From Rotaria sp. Silwood1 (lineage: Eukaryota; Rotifera; Eurotatoria; Philodinida; Philodinidae), in NCBI GenBank assembly GCA_905250075.1, contig CAJNOP010000019.1, forward strand, positions 2,755,783-2,819,782: a DNA stretch of 64,000 nt, written 5' to 3'. The position numbers and the translations under genes were made by a program. The stretch's first letter is position 1; every line of letters begins with the position of its first letter. Shown piece after piece: positions 24,591 through 36,900 of this stretch. Below the pieces are notes generated by a model. It had not been told where the DNA came from and made no database searches. It saw only the letters and a program-made list of their open reading frames with translations.

Positions 24591-26205
24591 TGCAAAAGGA
24601 GAAATACCATGCTTGACTTATAAGTGCAGGAGAAATCGTTTAATATAACCGAAAACGTTCGAGCCAAATATTATGTATTGAGAGAGGTTTGAATTTTTTA
24701 GTTGAATGATACAGTTTTTTTGCTAGTAAGACCTAACAAAGCCATACACCAAATAAGTTGCGTTCGTTAAAGACTTTAGTTATTCACTGTAACGATGTAT
24801 GAAGTTGATATGTTACAAGCTGTTCATATATAGCTTCAATCTCATTGAAAAATTTGGTTGTTTCTATTTTTGAAAAAAGAAAAACTAATCGATATTTATG
24901 TTTTACAAAGCTCGGATGCAAAACATATATGAATTGTTGGATCACATCGTTCCTTTTCTGAACCTTTCCTTTAAAAATTCATATGTTCAATCAGCACACC
25001 GGCAACTCAGTGATTTTCAAGGGGAGAGAGCGAAATTCTGAACTCTAGAATGTTCATCGATTCTGTTGCATTCTATTAAATTCTAGCATTATGCTAATGT
25101 TCCTCAGCGATTTTTTGACATAAGTTAAATCAAATCAACAAATGACGTGATTGGTCCATCTCTAATCGTTTGCAACAATATTATATTTTACCAATATAAT
25201 TATAGTAATGTAAACTGAATGAAGGTATATTCGAAAACAAATAGTTTATTGGGAAATGCAATGACCAATAAAAATCGAAAAAAAAAGATTTTCTACATAT
25301 TTCAAAAATCTTTCATATTTCCTGTCAACGTCAATCCATTTTGTCGCAATACTTACTGTTGTCGATTGTTATTTGTCCACAGCATTTCAAATCAAAACTT
25401 GAAATTCAAGTGCGTAAAACACTAATTTGTATATAAGGCTTTTTTTCTGCTTGACTTGATATAAACAGCCAAGTCACAAGTCAAATGAGACTTTAATTAC
25501 CCGTCTCTGTTCCGTGCATAATTATACTTGAATATATACATATAGCGAATTGCTAAATATAAGACCTTACTTTCATTTGACTTGATAAAAATAGAAATAT
25601 TTCAAACAAAAGAACGAAAACGATTATACACCCATTGATCTCTGAGTTAAAGGATTATGTATTGATTTAGATACTATTTTCGTCAATGTTGAAGTAAATA
25701 AATTAATAGAGAAATCTATAATAACTAGAAGATATCTAGCAAAAATGATTGAATGAATCAAATAAAACTATTAGAAACACTTATAATTCTATGCATTGCA
25801 TTTTAATTAGAAAAGATAACAATACTTTGTATAAAAATAATAACCTATTTTAAATGAAACTTCCAAAAGAAAATCAAATGTGTAGCTTGCAGAAAATGAG
25901 GCTAATTCGACTACAAAACACTGACTTCTTTTCGATTCGATTCTGTAATATCTTGAAGAATTTTGATGATCATAACATGTTCGATCACTCAATCAGATGG
26001 AAGAGATGATCCATAAGATAATAATATACAAATCACTGCATAGAATGGCTTTATAAACATAATATATCACATACTAATTAGAGTTAGTAGATATATATAT
26101 ATACTTAGAAACTAGTTTTGACTGAGTTACTCGAACTTCATCATAACATTTTAATTAATAAAAAAACATGAATTGTTTCCAATCCGTAAATTTATAAAAA
26201 AAAGA
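24591..26205. other. Intergenic, no gene seen
   Basis: AT-rich sequence with no exon chain and no clear repeat recognised. Confidence 0.45.
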
Positions 26206-26772
26206 AGCATTACGAGACAGGACCAAATGTTATATCTCATTAGAATCGTTAGACATTGACCTTCAAACGTCTCGTATTAGTTTTTATAGATATTGCTTAA
26301 TCGTTGAGAAAATTGCATTTTTTCTATTGTTTCCTTCTTATATGCTACAATTGTGACTAAATATGCATATATTTAATTTGTTTTGCCTCCATTTTTTTCG
26401 TGATATAAAAAAGCAGTTAAAATATTCCGATTCATCATAAAAAACTACAAAGAAAAGTTCTGACAATATTATTTTGATGCCTCTTCTCGAATATTAGTTT
26501 TTGAAAATTAACCTTGTGGTTCTCCAGGCAGAGGATTTTCATGTTGATTTTGAATATTTTTATTGTTTTTTTATATCCCGAAAAAATTGAGACTAAATTA
26601 ACTAAATATGTGCATATTTAGTCACAACTTTAGCATATAAGAAGGAAACAATCGAAAGAACGCAATTTTCTCAACGATTAAACAATATCTAGAAAAACTG
26701 CCACGAGACGTTTGAAGGTCAATGTCTAACGGTCCTAACGAGATATGACATTTGGTTCTGTCTCTTAGTGCA
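26206..26772. repeat. Inverted-repeat element, ~565 bp
   Basis: The left arm (26210-26415) and right arm (26568-26770) are reverse complements. Examples are gttagacattgaccttcaaa against tttgaaggtcaatgtctaac, tttccttcttatatgctaca against the right-arm atataagaaggaaa, and tgactaaatatgcatat against atgtgcatatttagtcaca. About 150 bp separates the arms. It has no coding capacity and resembles a long-TIR MITE. Confidence 0.72.
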
Positions 26773-28912
26773 AAAAGTAGAAATGTTTACAAAAATGTCT
26801 ATAGATATCACAAGACTTATGCGATAGATCCATGTTGGACAACCATTCATTTTGAACTCATTTAAATAGCGTCTTTTAATTCTAGTGTTAATGGTTAGTT
26901 AGAAAATAGGTCTTTGAAAATCTTATTCAAATGTAAATACCAAAATATTTGTAAACTCATGAGAAAAGCTCATCATTCAGGAGTTTTGATTCGTTTTTAA
27001 ACCTTCAACATCTTTTGTTTCTTTTTGCCTAAAAACCATGAACTAATCAATTTACAATTAATATAACTCTGACAAATATTTCGTGCTCTATCGAATGCGA
27101 TAAAAAGGAGCGAGATAAAAATATATACTCAATTTTTTCATGATTTGTGCACCTTATAATGACACCATGGGAAGCGTTATTTTTTTTCTCCACAAGTCCA
27201 ATTTTTCAAAATTTTCATTCATTTCCTTGGATGAAAACAATTATTAATGGAAAAACTTATTTTTGTATGCATTCCAATGAAACGAATAATCTGTTCTTTT
27301 CAAATTATTCATTTTTGTGGACAATGGAGGACTTTTGAAAACAAGTAATTAGTAGAGTTTTATTTATATCTTTGCTTGTAATATTCATCGTATCTCAAAC
27401 TAGAAGTTTATTCAAGATGAGATATAACGTTTGATGTGGTGTTGTTATCCATACATCGTAGTTATTTTCATGTGGGCATTGACAATGATATTACCTCGTA
27501 AACATTCCCTTCATGCCTATTTTGTGATGCATATGACATGGTTATGTCTTTTTTCTCCACTGGCACATGTCGAATTTAGTATGAAAAAAAGAAGTACGCA
27601 TATATGTTCTTCTTTTCTTAGAGTTTTTCTTTGTTCAATATGATTACAGTAAATTTTTAATTTATTATTAAATTCAAGAAAGCATAAGATCTGGTTGAAT
27701 CAGAGAGGAATTATAGACTTGTTTGTCGTATTATACCGCAAACTTTATTTATTACATACGTGTCAATTGATCGATTTGATAGTAGTAATCTTTATTTGTG
27801 TCACGACCGTCATTTTTTCATACTTTTTTTTCTTCCTTCTTGAAAAAATATTCTAACTTTTAGGAAAGAGGAAATAAGTTTGTTGTTTTTTCTTGAGTAT
27901 ATTAAGATTTGTTTGTGTATTGATAGTTGCTTCTTCTTGTTACTTTTATTTATTGTTATATTTTATAAAAGCATGTGCCTCACATAAGTAGACATAATCT
28001 AACATTCGTATGTATGGACGCGCAAATACATACATCATTCGTTGATTTATATATGTAAGAAAAAACGAGAAGAAAAAGAATATGAAGAAAAATCCGATCA
28101 TGTACACACAACACACATACAAATACAATTGGCTTTGTTAACCAAACAAAAAGAACGGAATAGAAGAGAACAGCTATAGAAAGCGACTTCTTGTTATGGT
28201 ATGCAGTGGATGATGCTTCTTCACTATTCACAAACCGATAAAACAATAGATAGAAAATGAAAAAGAACAAAAAAAAGGAAAGAAAAAAAAAAATCATATT
28301 TCATATATTTGATTGTTTCATCGTCATCCTCATCTTTCTCATTGTCGTCTACCCCCTATTCTCATAACACGTTGATTATACGAATCCAATCGACACACAC
28401 AAAGCAAGAGAGAAAAGAAAAAGGATGTATCATCGTTGTTATTAAACAAAAGAAAAGAGCTATTACTAGTGATCAGTCAGTCGAACCGAACATATACACA
28501 TTATATAGAAAGAAAAGAAGAAAAAAAAGAAAACTTCGAAAGGTCTATGTGAATCAGTCATCAACAGTGTATGAGACTCTTCTCACTTGCATCGTTCAAC
28601 TAATCTCTTCTTCTTTTTTTCACGATTACGTGTAAACAGCAGCAACTCTTCGTTAGTTTATCGTGAACAAGGAATCTTTACATTAAAATAATCGTATTTT
28701 CGATATGTATATATGTATGTGCTCTCGTCGTTTAAACTCACGCAACCAACATGTTGTTAATTGTAAGTTCACATTTGTAAGACTCATGAAAGAAGAGAAA
28801 CAAAAAAAAAAAGGATTTCATATTGTAATCGAGAAATTTTAATTCCATATCGAATACAATAACAAAAAATAAAAACAATTTATTTATTTATTTATTTATT
28901 AAGAGTCCAACG
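26773..28912. other. Upstream region of the RBFOX gene
   Basis: No coding exon recognised. From about 27800 the sequence becomes richer in pyrimidine and purine tracts and TATATGTAT-like stretches, as expected for 5' UTR or promoter sequence. A (TTTA)n run lies at 28881-28900, just before the first ATG at 28913. The transcription start cannot be placed. Confidence 0.4.
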
Positions 28913-31900
28913 ATGTTAACCACGGGTTCATCACCCAATGTAACCAATCGAAGTAATAACAATACAATTACTACTAATGGTCCTACGACGACTCTTCTTA
29001 CAAAGAATAATCTTCTCGCTTTTCATCATTTGCACCAACATCTTGATGCTACATCAACCAATTCGGTATGAATATTATTAATAGATTTATATAGAAATAT
29101 GACTTCCGGCCACATGCTCACATGTAGGCACTATTATTCAAATCATTCTTATTCTTTGCGAATTCGTATGCCATCCACTCTTCATAACCTCGTTTTGTTT
29201 TTTCTTCTTTCAACACCCTAATTGGATGAGTATGTGTTTGGTGAAGAAATATAGATAAGGAAGAAGAGAAAGACGACGAATATATAAGAAACAAAGAGTT
29301 CGGTCAACGCACAACAGGCGTGCTTGTAAAGTTGATTGATTGATTGAAGAGAACAGCTGAGTGTAAAGAAAGCATCTGTTTAACTGTATCAATGTTGTTT
29401 AGCGAGAAGAAATCGCAATTAGTCGGTCACTCATTCGTCTGAACAGTCTGTTTGTTCTATTTACTTTCGGATCGACCGCAAAAGAGTAACAAAACGGAAG
29501 TGATCGTATAACAACAGACAATATCATTGTCTTTCTATCTTGTTCAAGATCAAACTCGTTAATGAAACAAGTCAAATAGATAGGAGGAGTAATAGAAATA
29601 TCTTTTTGATCTTATACAAAAAAAAAAATATCAACAATGTCCTATGTTTATTATGAATGAATAATGATTAAACTCCATCACGAGGAATAAGAGAAACAGA
29701 ACACTTAGATATTACAAATATACAATACACAAAGTACAAATTTGTTTCTCGAAAATTTGTTGGCATGTATATATAAACGTCTGATACATGATAACGAGCG
29801 TACGTGTTATTTGGTTGGTTAACGAAGAAAACGAGCACGATATCTATATATTAGGAGAGAAAAAATACAAGAAATGCAGTGGCAATGTCGAATATTCGGC
29901 TAATGTATGTTGGGAACGATGATGGATGAAGAAGGAGAGATAGAGAAGAAAAAACGTACAGCTACTACCATCATCGCCATTTTCTTTTCTATAAATTTCT
30001 TTCTCTTTCTATTGCAGACGCTTAATTATACATTGCTCATCTCTTGCTATTTGGTTGGAAGATAGATTAGATCGAAGAATAGCATCTCTTTCTCTTATTT
30101 TTCTCCTAACAGTTGTTTATATTCGTTCTCTTGCCATTAATGAACGAGAACGTTGACCGAATTTTTCTTTTCTGATGCTGTTTGGGTATTGATGGTACTA
30201 CTACTATCTTTTTTTTCTCTCATTCTATTTTCCTAATATAGATCGTCTTTCTTTCTTTTTTCTTTTTCTTCTTCGTTTCTCTCTCTCTCTCTTTTCATAC
30301 TTGTCTGTTAGCAATGAGAAATATAAGAATATTCTTCTGTTGATCTTTATACAAGAATTTTTTTGGTGCTATATACAATTATACAACGATGCTTTATTCA
30401 TTTTTGCCATCAGATAATTATTTGGCATTAAATGTAAGTTTTGTTGTTTTTTGTTTTCTTTTAAATTTAATGAAGAAGAATTTCTTTTCGCTTGAAAAGA
30501 TCTCTTCGACATGCAAATTTAGAACAAGAAAAAAAAGAAAGATCAAGTTTCCGGAAGTATATTAATTTAAAGATTAGATATGCGTAGTAATTGATTTGAT
30601 AGAAAATATTTAAGATTTTGTTTTTCTTATTTTAAATTTAGCCATTAGTACCAACATTATTAGCTGCTGCAGCTGCATCATCATCATCATCTTCAAATTC
30701 AACATCGACAATAAATAACAATGGTACAACAACAACATCAACAAATGTTAATCATTCTCATATAGTTCATCCATCGTCTTATATCACATCTTCATCTTCA
30801 ACAGATTCCTCATCTAGTCAACATCATCCATATGCATATACGAATATGGTAACAACAACAGCAAATAAAATTTCAAATACAACAACAAACCTTGTTGTTG
30901 ATCCAATTTCACATTTACCAGAAATAATTAATGTACCATCATCTTCATCAATTATTGATACGACCACAAATAGTAATACGCAACAAATAACATCTAATGA
31001 ATTAATAAATAATGAAAATGTATGTTAGATGATTTTTTTTTGTTTTTAAAGAAAAAACAATGTTTTCATGTTTTTTTTTTTTTTTTGTAAAATTAAAAGG
31101 CTCAATCAAATTCTTCATTATCTCATTCACCACAATCAACAAGTACCATGATACAAAATGGAACATCATCAACAAATGGTAGTACAACATCATCAGGAAC
31201 AATACAAAAACGTTTACATGTATCAAATATTCCGTTTCGATTTCGAGATGATGATCTTAAAGCAATGTTTGAAGTTAGTAGAATAAAATAAAAATAAAAA
31301 TAAAAATATGAATATAAATTTATAATATTATTTTTAGCAATTTGGTGAAATTATTGATACAGAAATTATTTTCAATGAACGAGGATCAAAAGTATGTTAT
31401 AGAATGATTATATATTAAAATTTATCTTATAAGAAATATGTTAAAATAATTGAAATAATATTCTACTCATCAAATATATGTGTTGGAATCTAAAAGTTAT
31501 ATGCCTAGTATAAAAAATTTCCTATATTCATTAAATTAACAGAAGTATGATCTTATTATTTGATTAATTATAAATCAAGAATCACAGTTGATAATAATGT
31601 AGCTTCTAAATTGTTATAGAAAACTTCCGTCAATTAGTAGAAAAATGCTCGAAATATGGAACGCAGGAAATTGCGTTTCTAAAGTTCGAACACTTTTTAT
31701 GATCAAGTAGTCCATAGATTTAATTAGAATAAAATATTTATTGAATATTTAAACGTGAACGTATAGATCATCTCTGGACACTTTCACTCTGACACATATA
31801 CTACCTTCTCTATAACACGGATACTAAAGTTTGATTATTTAAGTAATGAATTGTTTTGATTTTTACGTCTTAATCTCATATATGTAATTATTATATGAAA

Positions 31901-34900
31901 TGGCGTTTTGAAATCTTTCAGTTATTGACCAAGTAAAGTTTATGTACAATAAATAATTAATTAAAGCATTCATAATTAAGAAAAAAAAATCAGAATAGCA
32001 TAGCTCTATGGATTTTATATTTGCAAACATTTCGTTATTACTTAGCTGAGTTTTTGTTCGCAATCCGGACATAATCGTTCTTCGTCAAAACGTTATCATT
32101 TTTTTAAGAAAAAAATCAAATTGTTTTGATATTATAAACGAAAATAAAAGCATTGGTTGTTTGAGCTCGGTTTATTTTTTGCTGCAAGATGTGTTTGAGA
32201 TCAGCATAGATAATCATATAAATGTTAACACATATGAGAAAGTGTCAGATTCATTCTATTGATGTGATGATTATCAACAATTAACTAATTATTTGCAAAT
32301 TTTTCTTTTTTCTAATTTTTTGATTTTTTTTTAGGGTTTTGGGTTTGTAACATTTGCATCTAGTGATGATGCCGATGCAGCTCGTGAAAAACTACACGGA
32401 GCTGTCGTTGAAGGACGTAAAATTGAAGTATGTATATGAAAAAAATTTATCTCTATATCCATGTTAAATAATTTAAAAAAAATAAGAACTCTTCTTCTAG
32501 TTCTCTTTCGCATAAATTGCGAATCAATGTTAACAGCAGAAATCGCTACAGCGATAGGAGGTAGAAATAACGATAAAAGGCAACCAAATATATTTCTATC
32601 TATTTCTTATTCCAAACAACTGTTTTCGTTGCATGCCTGTTCGTGGCTGCTTGTTCGTCTCTTTCAACATTGATCCATTGTTTTTATTTTCTTATGTTTT
32701 TTTATTATTATTGATTAGTCAGATAAATGAACAATAATTTCGGGGGCATGATGAAATTCAATCACATTTTATACATTTATATATACACATTAAGTGCAAG
32801 TTTAACCTTAGAATTATATTTAGATTATATACTTAGCTAATATTGTGTCCTATATGTTGTTGTCTGTTGCCTATAAATTTTGACATTTTTCGCTGCTCTA
32901 TCCCATTTTTTTACCTATATTCAAACTAAAAAAAAAAACGAAATATTAGATTCGTATATAAAATTAAAAAAAAAAACTATATTAATTTTCAGCGCATGAT
33001 GATATAATGTATGCATGGTTGTTCGTTATTTAGCAAATAAAATTAAGAATTAATTGATAAATAAATGCGAACGAAATCTTGAACGAGAGATGAGATATTC
33101 GCTCGCATGTATCTCTCATTTATCACCATGCACAAAATTCGTTTACTTATTTCTGATAATTAATCTTGAAATTAACTCGAAGAAAAATTCTAATCAATAA
33201 TTTATTTATTTATTTGTCGTAGTAGAAAATGCACATTTTTTTTTACACATTACACCTTATATATGAATGGCTCGAACGTTCGATCTCGCGAGATTTCGTT
33301 GTTTACTCTTTGCTTTTTGTCGGTGGATGTCTGGCTCTTTTTCTTTTCATTCTCTTTATTTTATTTTATGTTTAGTATTGAGTTATTTGTAAAATTTTTT
33401 GAATTAGGTCAATATGGCAACGGCTCGATCCCAGCCAAAGCCAAAACCAATTGTAGCTAATCCGTTTGGTTAGTTCGACATTAAAATACCTTAATTATTA
33501 TTGTTTACGAAATCTATTGGAATTTAGGTATAATGATGAATGCACGACAACGTCCAACATTAATTCAAGCTACACGTGCAGCGACTGCATTTGCAACCGG
33601 ACTTGCATTACCCGGTGGATATACGTATGTTATTGATTTTATGATATAAGATTAATTTTAAAACATTTTGCTTTTTTCTTTTAAGAATTTATCCTGATCA
33701 ATTAGCTGCTTTAAGTGGTTTAGCAACATATCCTATCGCTGCTCAACCACAACCGAGTGTTCGATATATAACGACAAGTACACCACATGGCCTTTCTACA
33801 ACAGGACAACCGACTGGAGCTTATACTATTGGGTAAGATAAAATCTTATTAAAAAAAAACTTTTAGCATAATCTCTTTGGGATTGAAATGTATAATACGA
33901 TGGGATTTAGTAATATTTGTTGCGATTAGTCAATAACTACATACTATTAATGCATATTCTTAAGAAAGAAATTATTGATAGTAAGACAAAAAGGAATAGT
34001 TGAACTTTCTCGCCATAGAATTATATTTTGTTGTCTATGATAAATTGCACAATAGATTTTTGTTCGTTATTGTAAAGAATTATAATATATAGAACGTTAA
34101 TCTGTTTGTAATATTATTTAGTACATTTAATTGAACTCAAGATCACAAGTTTTCGCCTCCGATAAACTAATTCTTTTCGTCATCACATAATGTTGAAATG
34201 TAGAACTATATAACTGACTAAAACAACAACTGTTGTCATTGGTAGTTTTTCTATTGCATTCTGTTATAGTCTCTTTAAGAATTCTTTTAGTAAATGAAGA
34301 ATCATATCACGAGTCTCTGAAAAATAAATTTATATATTGTATTGCTTTTCTAGTGTGTTACCAATGACCAATGGTGTAGGTGCGCCAACAGGGTATATAA
34401 TTAATGGACCACCGACAACAAATATGGCTTCCGCTACTACTCAAATTGGGTAAGCTAAACAATATTCTTATTTTTTCCGTGATGTTTGATGTGTGTGTGT
34501 ATATGTTGTCTGCCCATATGGGTTTTTCGTATGATCATATCCTTCATTCTTAGTCCATTAAATCCCTCAGCAGCAGTTGGATCATCATTACCAGTTTATC
34601 GAACCATGTTTTCTTCTACTCCTGCTCAGTTGGTATGCTCCTTTGATACACAAATCAGACTTGATATAATGAGACAAAAAATTATCTTGTTTTTTTTTAA
34701 AAAATTAGTTGAGCATGATGCATGAGTTTGTTGGAATCGATTGTAACAAAAAAGTTATACATATATATATAAGTGCATGCTTGATCGATATGTCTTCTAT
34801 TAGCTGTTCAGCTTCGAATGCATTTTATATTTGCTATTTATTTTTAAGAAATTTTTTCTATTTCAGACATGCTTATCCGGAAACTGCATATATCACTGCA

Positions 34901-35015
34901 GCACCAACTGGAACCATCGGCCCTATCACCGTAAGTTTATTTCATATGATTATAAGTATAAATTATTTTGTATAATTAGGGTATGCGTAACAATGTTCGC
35001 TATGCACCTTATTAA
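28913..35015 (+). CDS. RBFOX: RBFOX (Fox-1 family) RNA-binding splicing regulator
   Basis: Exons are 28913-29065, 30642-31019, 31100-31273, 31338-31391, 32335-32427, 33408-33468, 33528-33624, 33686-33832, 34354-34449, 34554-34628, 34867-34930 and 34980-35015, giving 475 aa with all phases consistent. An alternative first exon (30389-30433) would give 439 aa. The N-terminal 230 residues are low-complexity Ser/Thr/Asn/Gln. The RRM begins [17 protein letters not shown] and includes [17 protein letters not shown] and VVEGRKIEV. It is nearly identical to the vertebrate Fox-1 RRM, including the IPFRF aromatic residues that read UGCAUG (established). The C-terminal half is Ala/Pro/Thr/Tyr-rich and ends [11 protein letters not shown], matching the family's nuclear-localising ...R-F/Y-A-P-Y tail. 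It should bind (U)GCAUG in pre-mRNA and control alternative exons, chiefly in neurons and muscle. The weakest junction is the 34628 donor (see findings). Confidence 0.9.
30356..30433 (+). other. Alternative RBFOX first or second exon
   Basis: An ATG at 30389 opens 15 codons ([15 protein letters not shown]) and ends in a good donor, GTAAGT, in phase 0 with the exon at 30642. It could be an alternative first exon. Because an AG at 30354-30355 gives an open 26-codon exon in phase 0, it could instead be an internal exon after 28913-29065. Vertebrate RBFOX genes also use multiple first exons (established). Confidence 0.5.
32335..32427 (+). other. 93-nt RRM cassette exon of RBFOX
   Basis: The exon is exactly 93 nt, phase 0 at both ends, and encodes [20 protein letters not shown] followed by [11 protein letters not shown], the second half of the RRM. 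In vertebrates the corresponding 93-nt exon is skipped under Fox control to make a dominant-negative protein (established). Size, phase and content match. Whether it is skipped here is inference. Confidence 0.75.
32630..32635 (+). promoter_or_regulatory. TGCATG Fox-binding motif, intron after the 93-nt exon
   Basis: A perfect TGCATG 203 bases downstream of the RRM cassette exon. A second copy lies at 33012-33017 in the same 980-bp intron. Fox proteins bound downstream of an exon usually promote its inclusion (established). Confidence 0.45.
33012..33017 (+). promoter_or_regulatory. TGCATG Fox-binding motif, same intron
   Basis: Second perfect TGCATG in the intron 32428-33407, about 390 bases upstream of the next exon. 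Confidence 0.4.
34719..34724 (+). promoter_or_regulatory. TGCATG Fox-binding motif in the 3' RBFOX intron
   Basis: Lies 86 bases beyond the second of two overlapping donors and about 140 bases before the exon at 34867. Its partner is at 34774-34779. Confidence 0.5.
34774..34779 (+). promoter_or_regulatory. TGCATG Fox-binding motif in the 3' RBFOX intron
   Basis: Second TGCATG in this ~240-bp intron, 55 bases after the first. Paired motifs this close to splice sites are typical of Fox-regulated introns (established). Confidence 0.5.
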
Positions 35016-36185
35016 TCTATGTATGCCATAACGTTGGTCTTCTCCTGATCGTCGAACAGTAACTACATCGATTCTTTTATACGAAAAATTCAAGCGCATT
35101 GTCCGTTTCTTTTGTTCTTTTTTTTTTGCTATATTCATTTTCGGCTGATGTATATACATGTGCTTCCCGCTCTTTGCTACTATATGCACACAGTGAAGAT
35201 CGATTTTTGTTTATCTGTTACTGATAATTAAAACCAACAAATAATGATGATCATCATTTTTTCTTTCTCGATTGCTCAATTTGTGCAATGCTTTCTTCTT
35301 CCTTTTTGTTTTATTTCTATATTTGTGTGATCTTGCATTTATTTATCATCGATCAAAAAGAAAACAACAAACCGCGTGTATGTTTTTGTGGTGCTATTGT
35401 TCCTTTTTTTCATGTATTGAACAAAGAATAATCAGAGCTTAAAAAAAATCCTAACGAAGAAGAGTCATTGCCGAGTAGATGAAGATTTATCTTATTTTGT
35501 GTCCGTTTCTTTGTTTTATTTGTTGTTGTTGTTATCATTAATATTAGTTCGCCTATAACTTGTCGCTCTCGATCAAGATATTGGTTGACTAAGTCTTCTG
35601 GTTTTTTTTTGTTATCTGAACTTTTTCTCTCGTGCGATCATGTTCGATTATATGAGAAACGTTTTTTTACAGAAACACAAATATATATATATATATATAC
35701 ACATATTTTGATTAATGTTTTATGCTTGATGAACACGTCACATTTCTTACTTTTCAAACAAATTTGAAACAATGTTACAGGACTTGACCGTAGCATAATC
35801 TGAAAATTTCTCGGTTTCGATATAAATAAAATGTAGTCAATGAGGCATTTACACATCTGTCTTTCATTCATTCATCATAAAAAAGTATTTTTTTTTTCTC
35901 CTTCTATAAAAAGATTTTTCGAAGTATACTCTTTTGTGCATTCAACATAAATTGATGGTGTAATACAACACAGGTCATTTAGTGGTGGACCATATCGTAA
36001 CAAAGTCTAATATTCAATCTATATTCCTTTTTGGGAATGATCTCAACATGAGAACCAGCGTATCTAAAGTTGTATATGAAATTGAAGTTTTCGAGCCTGC
36101 AATTCTATCCGATCCGAAAAATGTTGTTACTTGATTATTTTTAATGGCAATTAATTAAATATTTCTGTTTCAAGAATGATAAAGA
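35016..36185. other. RBFOX 3' region
   Basis: Presumed 3' UTR and downstream sequence with pyrimidine-rich tracts and an (AT)n run at 35681-35699. A candidate alternative last exon at 35974-36010 (after ACACAG) encodes SFSGGPYRNKV and a stop, and is phase-compatible with the 34628 donor. Otherwise nothing recognised. Confidence 0.4.
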
Positions 36186-36189
36186 ATTA

Positions 36190-36900
36190 TTGTAAAATAT
36201 GAACGAGATGTGCAGCAGTTGTTTCACTGGTTACTGTCGCTTCAATCATCTTGATATTTTTCAGATCTTCAGCAGGATTTGAAAATGTTTTTTTTTAGAG
36301 ATTTGAATTCAAGAGTACAGTAGCAAGCCGCTGATAAAGAAAAACGTCGTTCATGCCTCTAGTTAATACATATTTTCTACATGAAATAGTTGTTGGGTGT
36401 GGAATAGTAGAGAAAACATCAAATCCTGTTATAACTATTCGTTCAATATCAGTAAGCGTTTGACATAACAATTCAAAAGTTCTACCTGAAACGATTACAT
36501 AAGATCTGAAACCATAACTTCACTCTTTAGCACATGGATCAATAATAAGTTGTGTGAAATCTGAATGCGCATTAATATTCTTAATTAACGTATTTTTGAT
36601 GATATACACCAGAGATCTAGTTGCAACTGTACACAAAGATACATAATTTTTAAGTGTACTTGAATCAAAATTTTTTCGGGTCATAGACACAAAACTTTTT
36701 GTCTCGTACACATTGTACATAATTAATTGTTTTATCATTAGCGTCTTTGATATAATTAAAATTGTTCCACTAGGCAGCATTGAAGTGAGAATTCTTCCGT
36801 TTCAATCACTTTTCGAATGTTTTCTTTTGAAATCAATTTCGAATGACAACAACAAAAATGTCAAAGCATGAAAAAGAAGTATTTATTATTTATGGGCAAA
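36190..36900 (-). pseudogene. Decayed single-frame coding sequence, unrecognised
   Basis: The minus strand from ~36845 reads ENIRKVIETEEFSLQ. After a frame change at ~36780 one frame runs about 195 codons with only two stops (TGA after DPCAKE, TAA after LLNSNL). Segments such as YVIVSGRTFELLCQTLTDIE, RIVITGFDVFSTIPHPTT and MIEATVTSETTAAHLVHIL have clear coding character. There are no introns. I do not recognise the family. Intronless decay suggests a retro-copy, a transposon ORF or a horizontally acquired gene that has died. Confidence 0.5.

Noticed and set aside
35681..35699. (AT)n run as a regulatory element
   Set aside because: Ordinary microsatellite in AT-rich 3' sequence with nothing to indicate function.
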